A stretch of DNA of 64,000 bases, taken from NCBI RefSeq assembly GCF_014805625.2, contig NW_023998415.1:12224552-12288551 (forward strand), in the 5' to 3' direction. This document shows positions 27,400 through 39,628 of the stretch, one piece after another (the stretch's first letter is position 1; every line of letters starts with the position of its first letter). This DNA is from Glossina fuscipes (lineage: Eukaryota > Arthropoda > Insecta > Diptera > Glossinidae). The notes under the pieces were generated by a model, which searched no databases, had not been told where the DNA came from, and worked only from the letters and a program-made list of their open reading frames with translations. Both the position numbers and the translations under genes were made by a program.

Positions 27400-27810
27400 C
27401 GACTTTAGGCTCCACGTTTCTTAATCTTGGCTGTGTATTGTATCCGTGTCTACAAACTCTATTTGCGTAGTGTGGTTTGGCCAGAAGGTCGTTCTATATC
27501 ACTGGGGACATCAAAATCCCCATCGCCACGGTTTGTACCCATGCCAAAATTGAGTATTCTGTGTTTATTTAATCCAGAAATAATTCCTTGCCGGTATTCG
27601 AACTCGGTCAAAAAATAAAAATGATCACCTATGATACGGCTACGGCGAATTCTATTCCGGCAATGCTTCACTTAACAATTCTCATATCACTATATTCTGG
27701 GGTTGCTTCCATCGCCTTGGATTTCAGCGAGCTCGAAGTTTACTCCACGGCCTGTAACAAATACTTACTCAAATTCGGACAGAGTAGGCTTTCAAATCCA
27801 ACTATATCTT
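27400..27810. other. Unidentified patch with coding-like composition
   Basis: Base composition is more balanced than in the flanks. The minus strand gives two protein-like stretches in different frames: GRGVNFELAEIQGDG (near 27,750-27,700) and TEFEYRQGIISGLNKH then NFGMGTNRGDGDFDVPSD (27,620-27,500), interrupted by stops. I do not recognise the protein. It may be a decayed mobile element or an old gene remnant. Confidence 0.3.
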
Positions 27811-27819
27811 AATTTTAAT

Positions 27820-30800
27820 TATTTCACAAAGCTCTGTTAAAGCGTTTGCAGAGTTTTGTTAACAGATATGGTAGGTGTCTTTGCTAGCAAAATTCGAATT
27901 TAGCTTCACACCCTCGAATTCTTCTGCACATTAGCATAGAGTATTAGGTTCTTTCTGCAAATAGCATAGAGTATAACGTTTTTTCTGTAAATAGCAGAAA
28001 ATTTATTTATTATATACGCACAGAACATCTATAGTTATGTTAACAATAATGTAGCCAGAAATAATAACTGTGTGATTGAAATTACAAGAAAGATAATTGC
28101 GCTGTTTCCAACATATATGTGTGTATGGTTTGAACGACCAATTTTCAACATACAAAGATTTATTACTACACACATATAAAGATGTAAAGATGATGATAAT
28201 GGTGACTTTGCATCCTTAAGAAAGAAGAGCATATTGCATTATACCTATATTTATTATATTATATATATTGTTACTATGCTGCGTAAAGCACTTTAGAAAA
28301 GTGATATCAGAAACAGAAAAAAAGTTGAGAAAGTAACTTTAAGCAAAAATTTAAATACCCTTTACAGTCATTAGAATGGAGATATAATTATAATACATAA
28401 AATCTTTATATATTTCTTTCTAAGAGCTGAACGGAAAGTTTACAAACTTTAAAATAATTTCAAATATCATTTATATCATTTATGCAAAAAACTCCATGGA
28501 AAAAGTTGTTATTAAGATATTTTGCATATATATCTATTGCAAATTTATGTAAATAGATTACGCAGATTTTTTCTTCCTTTTTTTTTTTTTTCTTTACTAG
28601 TTTACCTATTTTAGTGGAAATTAATTTTAAAAAAGTAACTTAACCTATGGACTCTTAAGACGCATAACAACGTCGTATATTATTATAAATGTTTAAATAT
28701 TTATGTCGATGTTAAAGTTATGATAAACATTGTAATGGTAAATTAAAACGACCAAAACTACATGCAAGATGAACAGAATATATAAAGGAACTTTTCTTTG
28801 AGCACTTAAAAGCACTTGCTTGCAACTATTGCAAAATTGTTATTCTTAGACGATGAATATAAAGAACAGATGAACGGCGTACCCTTAACAAATAGAGATA
28901 TATGTGCGCTTTCTTAACACATTCTAACCTTTGCCAACCAAACAAGCTTAAGCTCAATTGATTCTCGAACATTGGCAAATAACGTAAATGTAAATAATTG
29001 ATGACAATAATCAAACAAAAAAAAAGAAAAAACAGTTAAGTTAACTACGGGTAAAACTAAACACGACGATAACTGAAAATAGAAAACTATTTGCGAATTT
29101 TAAATTTTAATTATTCAAATATTGCATTAAAGTAAAGGGAAATGCTCAATGACAATCATAAACGATAAACGATACGTAATCAAGATGATTGCGGGAACTG
29201 GAGGACACCTAAAAACATTACATTCTCTGGCAATATTTGCCTGCATTTATGCGTGAATTTTCTTAAGCAATTACATGCAGGCGCATAAGCGAAAGAATTT
29301 TCAATTTTGATTTTTCTCGGCTTCGCATTTATTATATTTAGTATGTTAATTTGAACATTTTTTTATGAACAGTTTTGCCTCATTTTTGAACAATTACTGT
29401 TATTTTTCTATATGTCTATTTATTCTCAAACAATTTTTTTTTTTTTTTATAATTCTTCTTTCTAATTTCTATCACACATATTTTCCCTGTTACTGTTGTT
29501 ATTCTTATCTTGTCAAAAAGAAAATATTACTATAATTATTTTCACGTACGGTGGAGAAAATTAAATGAAATAAATGTTTAGATTTAATGAAGAAGGTGAA
29601 CAGAGATTTAACGAACTTGTCCGAGTCCTTTATAAAAAGTAAGGAGTGCTCAGGAGTGAGTGCTGCATATCTCGGCTATTCTAAGGACTGATGGTTTAAG
29701 ATGTGTCAAGCTCAAATGGGTTGGCTTAGGGCTTTGTTTGACCAAAAACATTTGTAGAAAGGTCGTTAGCGATTTAATAACTCAGGCCAACCTAAAACTA
29801 ACGGAAAAGGATTTTCCTTGGTTTGTGATGAACGACGACTGCAAAAAGCATCGTCTTAGTTATTAAGACAGTTTAATTAAAATGTTGCTTTTTAAGAACA
29901 TTTTAAAATTGTTATCCAACTGTGTGGTAGCCGATGATAGAATCAGGAAAGGACAAAAAATGAAAAAAAAAAAGGAAAAAAATTTGGCATAATAGCATAT
30001 TTGTAATAAAATAATTTTTTTTTTTTATTATTATTATACACATATATCGTTCCTTGCGTATTTTATTATGTTCTTTCTTATGTATTTTATTGTATTAGTT
30101 ATATACTAGCAATAACTTCAATTGGCTGCTTTCCCGAAAATATTTCAGGTCTATGTACCATTACTATGTTATGGCTGTACTAACTCAATACTAAAGCTAA
30201 GATTACATTAATATTCGAATATTCATAAAACGCAACTACTTTCAACAATTTCCGAAGTCCACTAACCCAGCCACTATGTCATTTGCTCTATTATAAGTCA
30301 AAGCTTTCCTAATTATAACTTCATCTTGGACTTGTACTGTACGAGAAAAAAGCTATAATGGTGTAAATACCTTTGCTCTGTTTGCTCTGTGTTGATCTGC
30401 AAATTTTCTAATTCGATGAAATTGTGTCGAGAAGGAATGACCTTGCAGACCAGACATAAGGAAACATTTTTCTAGGGGAATTTTGTAATGTGAACACGTA
30501 CGCGTTGAAAACTGCACATGGAACAAATATAATTGAGTTAAATAGGATAACAATGCATATGAACCATACATAACAGTTTCAACTACAAGAATATATATCA
30601 CAGCGGTAGTGCGGATGGCATACGTCTAGGATTGAAGCGTAAACTTAGTTGTAGTGTTGGGTTCGATTTCGCACTGCGTCATGCACAAGTCGTTTTTGTT
30701 TATATGACGTTTTGGCAAAATTAAATATTGATGAAAATGCAGAAATTGGCAATAATTATAGAAATACACTTTTAACAATAGTAACACAGAGTATATGTAT

Positions 30801-30871
30801 AGTAGAAGTCAGTAAAAATAATTATAATAAAAATTTTTCGGCAATAGCGAGATATGTAGGAAAAAAAATAA

Positions 30872-30913
<42 letters not shown>

Positions 30914-31990
30914 AAATTTATTCATAAGAAAATGTTCACATAAAAATATGAAAAATAAAAGCGGCCAAGCCAGAGGAATCAAAATCGAAAGTTTAATTGC
31001 GTGTGCGCTTACATATTCATATTACATATTACAATTGCTTAAGGAAACGTACACACAACCGCACACAATTATTTCTGCTTTAGCGCAAATACACCCATGC
31101 ACAGATCTATTGAATACGCGTACCATCGCATACACATGTTAGTAGCGTAGTCTTACGCATACTTGCCCTACAAATTTCTCTTAAATATTCTCACTTGAGT
31201 TCTTTTAGTCTCTCTTACAGTCTTTAATATCGTTTGTTTTTATCGGAGGCCTTGGGCTAGTACTTAATAATTTTGTTGCGCCAATGTTGTTAGCGAAATG
31301 TCCTACCTTATAGAAATAAAGTTTTTGAGCACGCACATCTTCCTTCCAAACCACGCAATTGAGACTAACACACTTCTTAACTAAAATCACGTTTCAATTT
31401 TATGAGATAATTGTCAATATTAATTACCATAAGTAAGTGCAATCATGCATCTTGATGACATAGAAATTGTTGTAACGCCTATTTAGACCAAATTTTATAA
31501 TATAATTCAATCAAACTAATATGTGAAACTTTACATAAAGAGTCTTAGCTTAAACTCACCTATCAAGTTTGAAATAGTGTGTAACGAATCTGCAGACACC
31601 CTTACAATTGGACAATGAGTTGTAAAAGTAATTTAGATTATTTACTTTTTTTTTTTCTTTTATTTATATATATATATATATATATATTGAATTTGGTTGG
31701 CAAGCAAAGGCTTACCAGACTACTTTTGAACCAGCGCACTTTTTACTATATCCAAGTCGATTAGACGAATTTACACGTATATAATAGCCTTGAAATAGGC
31801 TTATTGAAGCAAAGTTGCGTATAGCTCGGCATATTCAAACGATTTATTTATTTAAATTTTTCTTTTTTTCTCATGAAACATTAGTTCAATAAATTAAATT
31901 AAATCAATTATTTAAGTGGTTTTCAAAAACATAGTTAGTTCCCTGATTACCGAGTTATATTGTTTGAAAATATCACAACGACTCCTGCAA
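27820..31990. other. No gene recognised
   Basis: AT-rich DNA with an imperfect 33-bp duplication at 27,931-27,995 (TAGCATAGAGTAT units), poly-T and poly-A runs and a TA microsatellite at 31,665. No coding signal was noticed. Confidence 0.5.
30878..30912. repeat. Poly-A tract (about 35 A)
   Basis: A long A homopolymer preceded by A-rich words (AAAAAAAATAATAATTT). No upstream retroelement was recognised. Confidence 0.9.
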
Positions 31991-32039
31991 GTTTCGAAGT
32001 TAGAACAAGTAAAGATAAGATAAGTGCATAATCAGCATT

Positions 32040-32420
32040 ATGCACCGTAAAGCGTATATTACATCTGTAACGAGTTTTCTTGGGCGAGGTATAACTCAGT
32101 CACTCCAAGGTTCGTTGCAAGAAATTTTGAATAAAAATCCGGACCTTCGGGGGGGAATGGTGTACAATTTCCTTGATTTATTAGTTCCTTTTTACGGGAG
32201 AGAAGTACAGCGATGGGTAGAAGCTGGCTATGGCAAGGAACCAGCAAGATGACCCGACTTCTGGTGTGGCTTGCACGTGATGAGAGATTAACTTCTTATA
32301 TTATCAACAAAAATTTTCCTTTTGGATTATCGCGACGCGCTACAGAGAACAGAAACGTTGCCAGTGTCATAACGGCCTTGGCCCTCTGGGCCGGCGGTTC
32401 ATCCCTGGTTGGTATGTGAG
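32040..32420. other. Unidentified GC-balanced segment next to the 70-bp repeats
   Basis: The plus strand has two overlapping open frames (32040-32252 with NPDLRGGMVYNFLDLLVPFYG; 32213-32419 with NVASVITALALWAGG), and the minus strand also has open frames. Composition is unlike the flanks and the segment ends at GGTATGTGAGTACG. It probably belongs to the same inserted element as the repeats. No family is recognised. Confidence 0.3.
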
Positions 32421-32453
32421 TACGAAAAAAATAAAAAAAAAAGACGTCTCCCA

Positions 32454-32649
32454 GTTCTTCAGGGATGGCGATTAAAAAGCTGAACCAGCACATCCTCTAT
32501 CAGTTAAGTTAGTTGTNNNNNNNNNNTGAAAGTCCTTCAGGGATGGTGATTAAAAAGCTGAACCAGCACATCCCCTATCAGTTAAGTTAGTTGTCCTGAA
32601 AGTCCTTCAGGGATGGCGATTAAAAAGCTGAACCAGCACATCCCCTATC
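32454..32649. repeat. 70-bp tandem repeat, three copies visible, interrupted by a gap
   Basis: Copies start near 32454, 32532 and 32602 and share CTTCAGGGATGGYGATTAAA, GCTGAACCAGCACATC and CAGTTAAGTTAGTTGT. Copies 2 and 3 are 70 bp apart. Copies 1 and 2 are 78 bp apart only because ten N were placed where two bases would fit. The copies are nearly identical, so the array may be longer in the real genome. Confidence 0.92.
32517..32526. other. Assembly gap of 10 N inside a tandem array
   Basis: Ten undetermined bases interrupt the 70-bp repeat array. The repeat period predicts that only 'CC' is missing if three copies is correct, so the gap is a placeholder whose true size is unknown. Confidence 0.99.
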
Positions 32650-32713
32650 CGTAAGGTCAGAAAAAAAAACTCTTCGTAAGGGTCAACTTGTCAAATTGTC
32701 TGTGGGTACTTAC

Positions 32714-32769
32714 CTAGACGGCTATGACACCAAACTGAACGAGTCTGTGCGATGCGCCGCTCTTTTATA
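32714..32769 (-). promoter_or_regulatory. Candidate core promoter: TATA box, initiator and nearby splice donor
   Basis: On the minus strand TATAAAA (32769-32763) is followed 33 bp later by TTCAGTTTG, a good insect initiator with A+1 at 32736, and then by CTAG|GTAAGTA, a near-perfect 5' splice site (exon end 32714). The stretch is more GC-rich than its surroundings and is preceded by GAGCGAG-like sequence. Transcription would run into the 70-bp repeats. No recognised protein lies downstream. This could be the promoter of an LTR-type element. Confidence 0.45.
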
Positions 32770-32817
32770 GCCGAAGTCTCGCTCGCTTGTCCTGTTGCCA
32801 ACATGTTCTGTGTGTTT

Positions 32818-34235
32818 ACATATGCTTATGTGTATACTTAGCTTAGGTTGGTTGCAGTCGCTACCTTAGTTACGACTTGCATGATCCTGCTTATACATAA
32901 CTTGATATCACTTACATCTAGCTTATTATTATGTTTGTTCAAATTTCGACGCAACAGGCACACAGGTACCAAATCGCGTGATTCAATCACCGTTAGGTAT
33001 GTGAGTGCTTGTGCCTTTCTATGCCACTGTGTTTGCATATGCTTGTTTGCTTTTTTTTTGTGTGTTCTACATGTGTGATCGTGTCTTTGTACATTTTGTG
33101 TAATATCGTGTGTGTGTTTGTGCTCTTTGCGCGTACGGGTATTGGTGTGCATTGCTATGTGTGACTCTAACGTTTATTTGTTTTGTCTGATCGTATATTC
33201 ATTGTACAGCATAGGGGTTTCTACCTGATTCTATACCCTAACGGGGTTTATGCAGTAATACGTAATATGTAAGCGTTTCTATCGTTCGCTTATACAATTT
33301 TAAGGCATACAGATTTCTGTATGTTACTATAACCTAACAGTACTATAAAATGCTATGTATGATTCTTTGGTATGTGCGTTTGCATGAGCGAGTGTGCATA
33401 TGCATTGCGAAGCATAAGGGTTTCTACATGCTTAAATGACCTAGCGGGATTTATACAGTAATGCATAATATGTAAGCGTTTCTATCGTTTGCTTATACAA
33501 TTTTAAGGCATACAGATTTCTTCTTGTATATGTTGTACTTATTCCATATGGTTTTATACCTATGTTTGACTTGGGTTTGAGTTATATGACTCACAAGTTC
33601 TATGGCTTTGGATTGTGTCTGACAGATCTTATTCATACATATTCTGCGCTTTGGCGGTTGTGTAAATATTACATACGGTTTTGTGCCTAAGTTGTCTAGG
33701 GCTTGTGTTGTATGATTTTACATGTTCTATGCCTACGAGCCATTTCACACAAGTTTTTCTTCATTCTACCGATCTTATATCTATTTGCTCGTGCCTGTAT
33801 TATATATTTTACATATCCTATGCCTTGGCGCCGTTCTATACATGTTTTCTTCATTCTCTTTACCCTTCGTTTGGTGCTGGAGTGTGTGTTCTTATAGATT
33901 AACTAGCGTAGGCCTGTGCAATATGTGTCTATACATTTTCTCTTTATACAAGTATAGGCATATTTAGTGTGTGTTTTTTTACGTTTTTCTCTTTACAAGT
34001 ATAGGCATAGTTAGGGTGTATTTTTATGATATTTTCTCTTTACAATACATTTGGTGTGTGTTGCTATGGTTTTACATAGGCCTATTCACTATGTGTTTTA
34101 CACTTTTCTCTTTACAATGCATTTGGTGTTGGAGGAGGCTGCTCGTGTATTGTTCACAGAACGATGTGCGTGGACAGCTCGGACTTGCTGACTACGGACT
34201 GCAGGTGGACTTTTAAGCGAACGGACTTGTATTTC
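32818..34235. repeat. Long T/G-rich (minus strand A/C-rich) degenerate repeat block
   Basis: About 1.4 kb is strongly strand-asymmetric, with many TGTGTTT-like words on the plus strand. It contains a diverged 110-bp duplication (33209-33318 and 33412-33521, 203 bp apart, sharing ATGTAAGCGTTTCTATCG). From about 33,920 to 34,130 there are repeated units starting TCTCTTTACAA followed by GTATAGGCATA or TRCATTTGGTGT. Open frames here are short and biased by composition; no protein is recognised. Confidence 0.75.
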
Positions 34236-34261
34236 GTAAGGAAGCAAAAACGCTTCCTTAC
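34236..34261. repeat. Perfect 10-bp stem hairpin at the edge of the T/G-rich block
   Basis: GTAAGGAAGC (34236-34245) and GCTTCCTTAC (34252-34261) are exact reverse complements around a 6-nt loop, and sit exactly where the asymmetric block ends. GTAAGG also occurs at the other side of the block (32650s and 32670s), so this may be an element terminus. Confidence 0.7.
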
Positions 34262-34269
34262 ACATCTAT

Positions 34270-36860
34270 CAACTGAATGTAGTATCTATTTTGAATAAGC
34301 AAAAGATCATTAACCTTAGTAGCTATTAGGTCAACGTCAACCCTACGACATCACGATTTATTAAGAATTCGGATGAAAAATGAAAAGAAAAAGTCTTCTC
34401 TGTTCTTCGTATTATGACTTTAGAATATACATACAGTTCCACATTTCGTTCAGTTAATTTCGGATAATGTCGACCTGATCTTTAAAGGTTAAATTAGGGT
34501 CCACTAGAGCGCCATTAGTAACCGATAATTTTGCTAATATATCAACACGCTCAATGATTTATATATCACAATGCATAGGCAGCGAGACAATATGAACATC
34601 AACAATCAATCAATTAATTACCAGTATGTCTATGAATTTCTGACAAGAGGTAGTTATAGATTGAATAATTAGCAAGCACTATGCAGAAGCTTTTGTCTTG
34701 AAAATAACTATTTATTTAACTCCGGCTTCATTTGAAGTGACAATGGCATCAAAAATGTAGCAAGTAACTAAGCTGTAAGCGAGGAAAGCTGTTCTGTTGA
34801 TACTAAAAAGAACGAAATGATCAGTTTGTGTATCGAAAACAGGATGTCCAGTACGAGAATTGCAAACAGAGGCATCAGCTGCCGTAATAGTAAATTCCTT
34901 ATTTTCACATTGATTGCTTACCCTTGCAGAAAATTTTCAGTGTCATTTTTTTCTTTTTCTTTCTCTTTTTTTTTTCTTGAAAAACAGGTTTTGTACATTT
35001 TTTTGGTCAAATTTTCTCTACCTCATAAGCGGGCCTAACTGAAACTGATCGTAAATATATGAATAGCTATTTTTAAAATAGGGCAATGGCGTCACAGAAC
35101 GGCGCATTAGACATAATTTCTTTCGATAATTCTTTGCTCGTAAGATGGGCTGACCTTAGATATGAAGGCAGTTCGTAAACAAGACTAGACGAGAAAAGAC
35201 CCAAACATCTCTTCAAGGAGTGATTTTGATTTATTTGAATACGCGGTTATCGGACGGTCATATTTAATATTGGACCGAATAAAATTCCATACTGACTTGA
35301 TGTTAACATATTTACGAAATCTACAGCAGAAGCAATTTCTTTGATGACACTTTTACAATGACATCCTTGTAATGTTCGTCGACTAATAAAAGAATTCACA
35401 AGAAGCATTTTTTACTAGAGGAACTCCGCCCCTGATAAGGGTGATAAGTTTTCTATATCCTTTTCCTATTTATAAAGTTTTGCATTTGGAAGGAAAGATT
35501 CAATTTATGCAATTCTTATTGGAAGACCGGGAATTTATGTACTAGATCGTTGGCAGCTCCTACAAAGATTTTAGAATAGGAAATTATCATAAAATCATCA
35601 TCGGATTGAAAAATATTTATGCGTTGTTATTTTCTGACATGTGAAGGACCAAGCGGTGTACAATCGGTGGAAAGTAGTCGACTAAGACAAGACCATTGAG
35701 AACTTTCGCAGAATTTCAACCGAGACGTAAAGAGCATGCGGAGAGAAACGCAGAAATTCAACTAACTATGCCAGAGTTAATAGATGGGTTAATAATAATA
35801 ATACTTCTTACTACTAATACTTTGTAATGGATGCACGGTCGTAGGTATTAGCATTCACTGTCAATGTTAATTGAAGCCAGATTTATTTGAAAATCTTGTC
35901 CCTTATATCAAAAGACAAGAAACAGAATTTCATAGAGGCACAAGGTCAATGGTTTTTTTTTTTGATATAATCATATGACCATTTTTAATCATTCAATTTT
36001 TAATCATCAAATTTATAATTTATAGTAATACGGAAATCGAATATTATTATTATTATTATTATCATTATTAATTTCGCCAGAGAAATAAACTCTAAGACTA
36101 AACACTTAAAAGTAGTAGCATCTAAGGCTATCGGCTTTGGGACGGAAATCGAATAATAAACCGCTTCATTTCAACAACGAAGGACAGAAGAATTTCGGTT
36201 ATAAGTTCTTAAAAGTGTTCTTCTTGAGAAAACTGGCAAAGCATGAACCTTTTAATATGTAATTTTGCCCACATCTCTCGCTGATGAACTTCTTTAAGAG
36301 TTATTCGAGGTCGGGCAAAACATAGAATTGATGATAATCGTAGTTCAGTTTAGAATATATAAAACATTAATATTAATTATTTAAAATTTGGTTTAAAATG
36401 TTGAAACTATTTGGAGAGTATTTAGATTTTGTTGCCTTTACAGCTTCTTGCTGTTCTGGCAGGGCTTTGCAAGACTTTTTGCTTGATTTTCAAATGAAGA
36501 ATGTTCTGCGATTTTTTCTATATTTGTAGAATAAAAGTGGAAATTTATATCTGGACAAAAAACCTGGAAAGCCGTTTTTCGGCTTACATTGTACAGTGGC
36601 CGAGTCCGTTTACGGATTTAGTCCATTTCTATTTTCAATCTGAGTGCAACGACTTCCAATGTTTTGCCAAAACAGCAATTAACGGAAAGATGGACAGACG
36701 GACTGGTAATTTCCAGATTTGATACAATATATGTAATATATAAACTCTCAATGGTCTCTGAAGCTTCTTTTTGAGTATTGCAAAACCTTTTGGTAGAGGA
36801 ATGATATTTTGAAAAGTTGGACCATTGGATCCAAATTTTTCACATCAATTTAATATGACA
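34270..36860. other. No gene recognised
   Basis: AT-rich DNA with a (TTA)n run near 36,044-36,066 and a repeat-tail trace (GATGGACAGACGGACTGG) near 36,690. No coding signal was noticed. Confidence 0.5.
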
Positions 36861-36870
36861 AAAATTGTTT

Positions 36871-37620
36871 TCAAGTAACGGCCTTTTCAAAATTAGAACT
36901 TATGCAAGAAGTGATTACAGAAATGATGCGGTTCATAAAGGCCGATGCTTCGGCTGAAACATGAATCCATGCCGGCCCAACTGATTTCTGACATTCTGCC
37001 CTCGTTAGAGTTTCTGCTCGATTTTTTTTACACTTTTCGTGACGCAAAGGTAATCTCGACTTGACTCCTTTCCGGTATTCTTTCATGATGATGGTGTAGC
37101 CGTTCGATTTCGGCAGCGCAAATGCATTTGGTTTGTTGTCGCATTTCCTTTCATCAGTATCGATAGCAGAGGGAAAGTCTGCTCCTTTTTCCTCCAAAAT
37201 CATTTGAATAATTTTCCTCGATCCTCTCCTCAAAAGATGTTATTTTCCCGTCACCTGTTGTTTTTCCTGTTTTTGATTGGCGAACTTTGATCATAAGTTT
37301 TGATACCATTCTGGGCTCTTTCTCGCCCATTTTTGATGTCTTTTCTTTTTGCTGCTATTCAATCGCGTTCGCTTACTACTTCGCCACGTTCCTTAACCGT
37401 TGTGGATTCATCATTCGTCTGGCGGCCTCTTCGTTTCCGCCGACATTACATTGGAATTCTTAAACGAAATGCCTTCCCCTCCTTTGATTAGTTGCTGTTC
37501 GATTCATCGTTTTAGTTCAGGCTCAGTGCTCGAGTGCCCAACAGTGCATTTTTCTAATTTTGCTTCTAATGCTTCCGCTTCTGATAGCAATATTTTGGCA
37601 TTTACCTGCTTTTCCTAATG
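36871..37620 (-). other. Probable remnant of an unidentified coding sequence or element ORF
   Basis: The minus strand is more GC-rich and reads protein-like in pieces. KILLSEAEALEAKLEKCTVG lies near 37,590-37,530. SKKKRHQKWARKSPEWYQNL lies near 37,340-37,280. An open 120-codon stretch covers 37,233-36,871 (KIIQMILEEKGADFPSAIDT and following). In-frame stops separate the pieces. The charged, coiled-coil-like character suggests a retroelement ORF1/gag-type protein, but I cannot name the family. Confidence 0.35.
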
Positions 37621-37629
37621 TCAACAACA

Positions 37630-39600
37630 ACTTTGTTAATCTTTTTTATGTCACTTGCAGGAACAGGATCTGAGGATCAAGGAAAGCATGATAGGAATCG
37701 GAGAATTAAGGAAAACATGAGTATGTAAAGTGTGGTACTTGCGAACTGTACGATGAGAAGAAATTTTGCTTATAGATGGGAAGTCTTGTTGACAATAAGT
37801 CAGTAAAACTTGGTAAAAAATTGTTTACCACCGCACCCACGGATAAGCGTCGATACAATCTTTGCCTCTTGTGATATCTTGGGCGATTTCGTTTTCAACA
37901 AAAATTAGGCAGTTGTGTAGTTGTGTTGATCTATCAAATTTCAAATCAAATATGCGACGCTCGTTATAATGTTAATAAAAATTTATTTATGTAATAATGT
38001 TTGATATAAGTTGATTGTCATTGAAAGCGAAATATGCAAAGAGTATATATGATAGTGTGATGTATGAATCACATGTGCAAATAGCATTAATGGGTAGGTT
38101 TCGAATTTTCCGAATCTTGGTGATCGTAACTGAAGGCATAGATTAATTTTAGTTCGTTTTTACGATTAGCTGATAGCGTGATAGGTGATGAGACAAGCTA
38201 AGCTACATATTTTTTAATAATTTCTTAATAACACTTTTCAGATAATTAATTATATGATATATATTATCTGAGTCAATTCCAGTGTTATGTGGCTGATCTA
38301 AAACATTGCCACCAACCACATCATAGAAAGCTATTTAATTGCCCAAAGAATTTCGTGTATAAGAGTTTTTTTTTTTTGATGATTGCTCATGTCGCACATT
38401 GGTTGCATTAGACAATTTCCGAGCGTGATAGTCATGATAAGAGAAGGAAAGTTGATTACTTACAGAACTGACAACTGCAGCCGCCTTGTTTAGGCAAAAG
38501 TAATGTTCAGCTATTCTAGTTTCAATCATAATGCATTTATTGAATTATTATTATTATTATTATTACTATTACTATTATTATTATTTGTTTTTGTAAATAC
38601 AATTGCGGTCAAATTGTTTTGTTTTTTAAACTTATATAATTAGTAATACAATAATTTTAATAGGATTAAGCAAAAGTAACTCTGTTCTAAGCAAATAAAA
38701 TAATTAGAAAATATTGTGTGTGTTCTATCCATTTGATTGTGCAGTTTTTAAATCAATATAAAGTTTAAAAAATTTTTCGGTTTGTTTATTTTTTTCTTGT
38801 TTTTTATTATTTTATTCCATTAGATGTAACAAGAAATTGGACGCGGTATACTCATAGTTTATTGTTGTTGTTTTATTTGTTATCATTTTCAGTGTGTTTT
38901 TGTGTGCACGTTTGCGAATATGTAGGTGTATGCGTAAGCATATATATGTGTGTAAATGTACGTGTTTGAAATTTTATTTATATATTATAGCTTATAAAAA
39001 TAAATGTAAATGTAAACCAAATCACTATCGTATTGAAAGTAGTTTCGAATTAAAGACAAGAGTAGTTTGCTTTTCAAGTAACAACTAAATTAAAAAAACA
39101 AAATATGCACACAAAAAAAAAAAAATAAAAATAAAAAAATAAACAAAGTAGATAAGACAACTAAAAACAAGAAACTTAAAAGATAATTTTATATTAATTA
39201 ATTGTCAATTGATTGTTTTTATTGACAAAAACTAAGAAACAAAAATTATTGAAAAAAAAAAAAAAAACTAGAAGAAAGAAATAAAGATACATTTTATTTT
39301 TTATATCGTTTCGCATCGGTTTGGCTAATTAAGCACTTTTGTGATTTTTTAATTAAAACAGCCTCACTGTCAGAATATGTTTCTTTTTTTTTGTTTTTTT
39401 TTTTTTTTTTTTTTTGTTTGTTTCTCATCTAATAGAATTATTGTTCCTCGATCGATTTCCAATTATGTTTTAATTATTGCTCTATATTTGATTGCATATC
39501 GCTTTTTTTAATGGTCTGTTGGCATGTTCGCGTCTCTTCGGTCTGGCGTCCAACATTGCATTTAATAGAAGCTGTTTATTTTCTCTTCCTCTTTTTCTTT
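37630..39600. other. No gene recognised
   Basis: AT-rich DNA with (TTA)n at 38,545-38,585, several A and T runs, and a pyrimidine-rich tract at 39,380-39,630 that merges with the 3' end of the limpet fragment. Confidence 0.5.
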
Positions 39601-39628
39601 TTTCTTTGTTTTTCTTTCTTTTTTTTTT

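Noticed and set aside
30650..30690. GGTTCGATTTC resembling a tRNA B-box
   Set aside because: No matching T-stem, acceptor stem or anticodon arm could be folded around it.
32677..34262. A defined LTR running on the minus strand from 34,262 to 32,677
   Set aside because: Only GTAAGG is shared between the two edges; no primer-binding site, TG..CA ends or target duplication could be shown, so it is kept only as a possibility in the findings.
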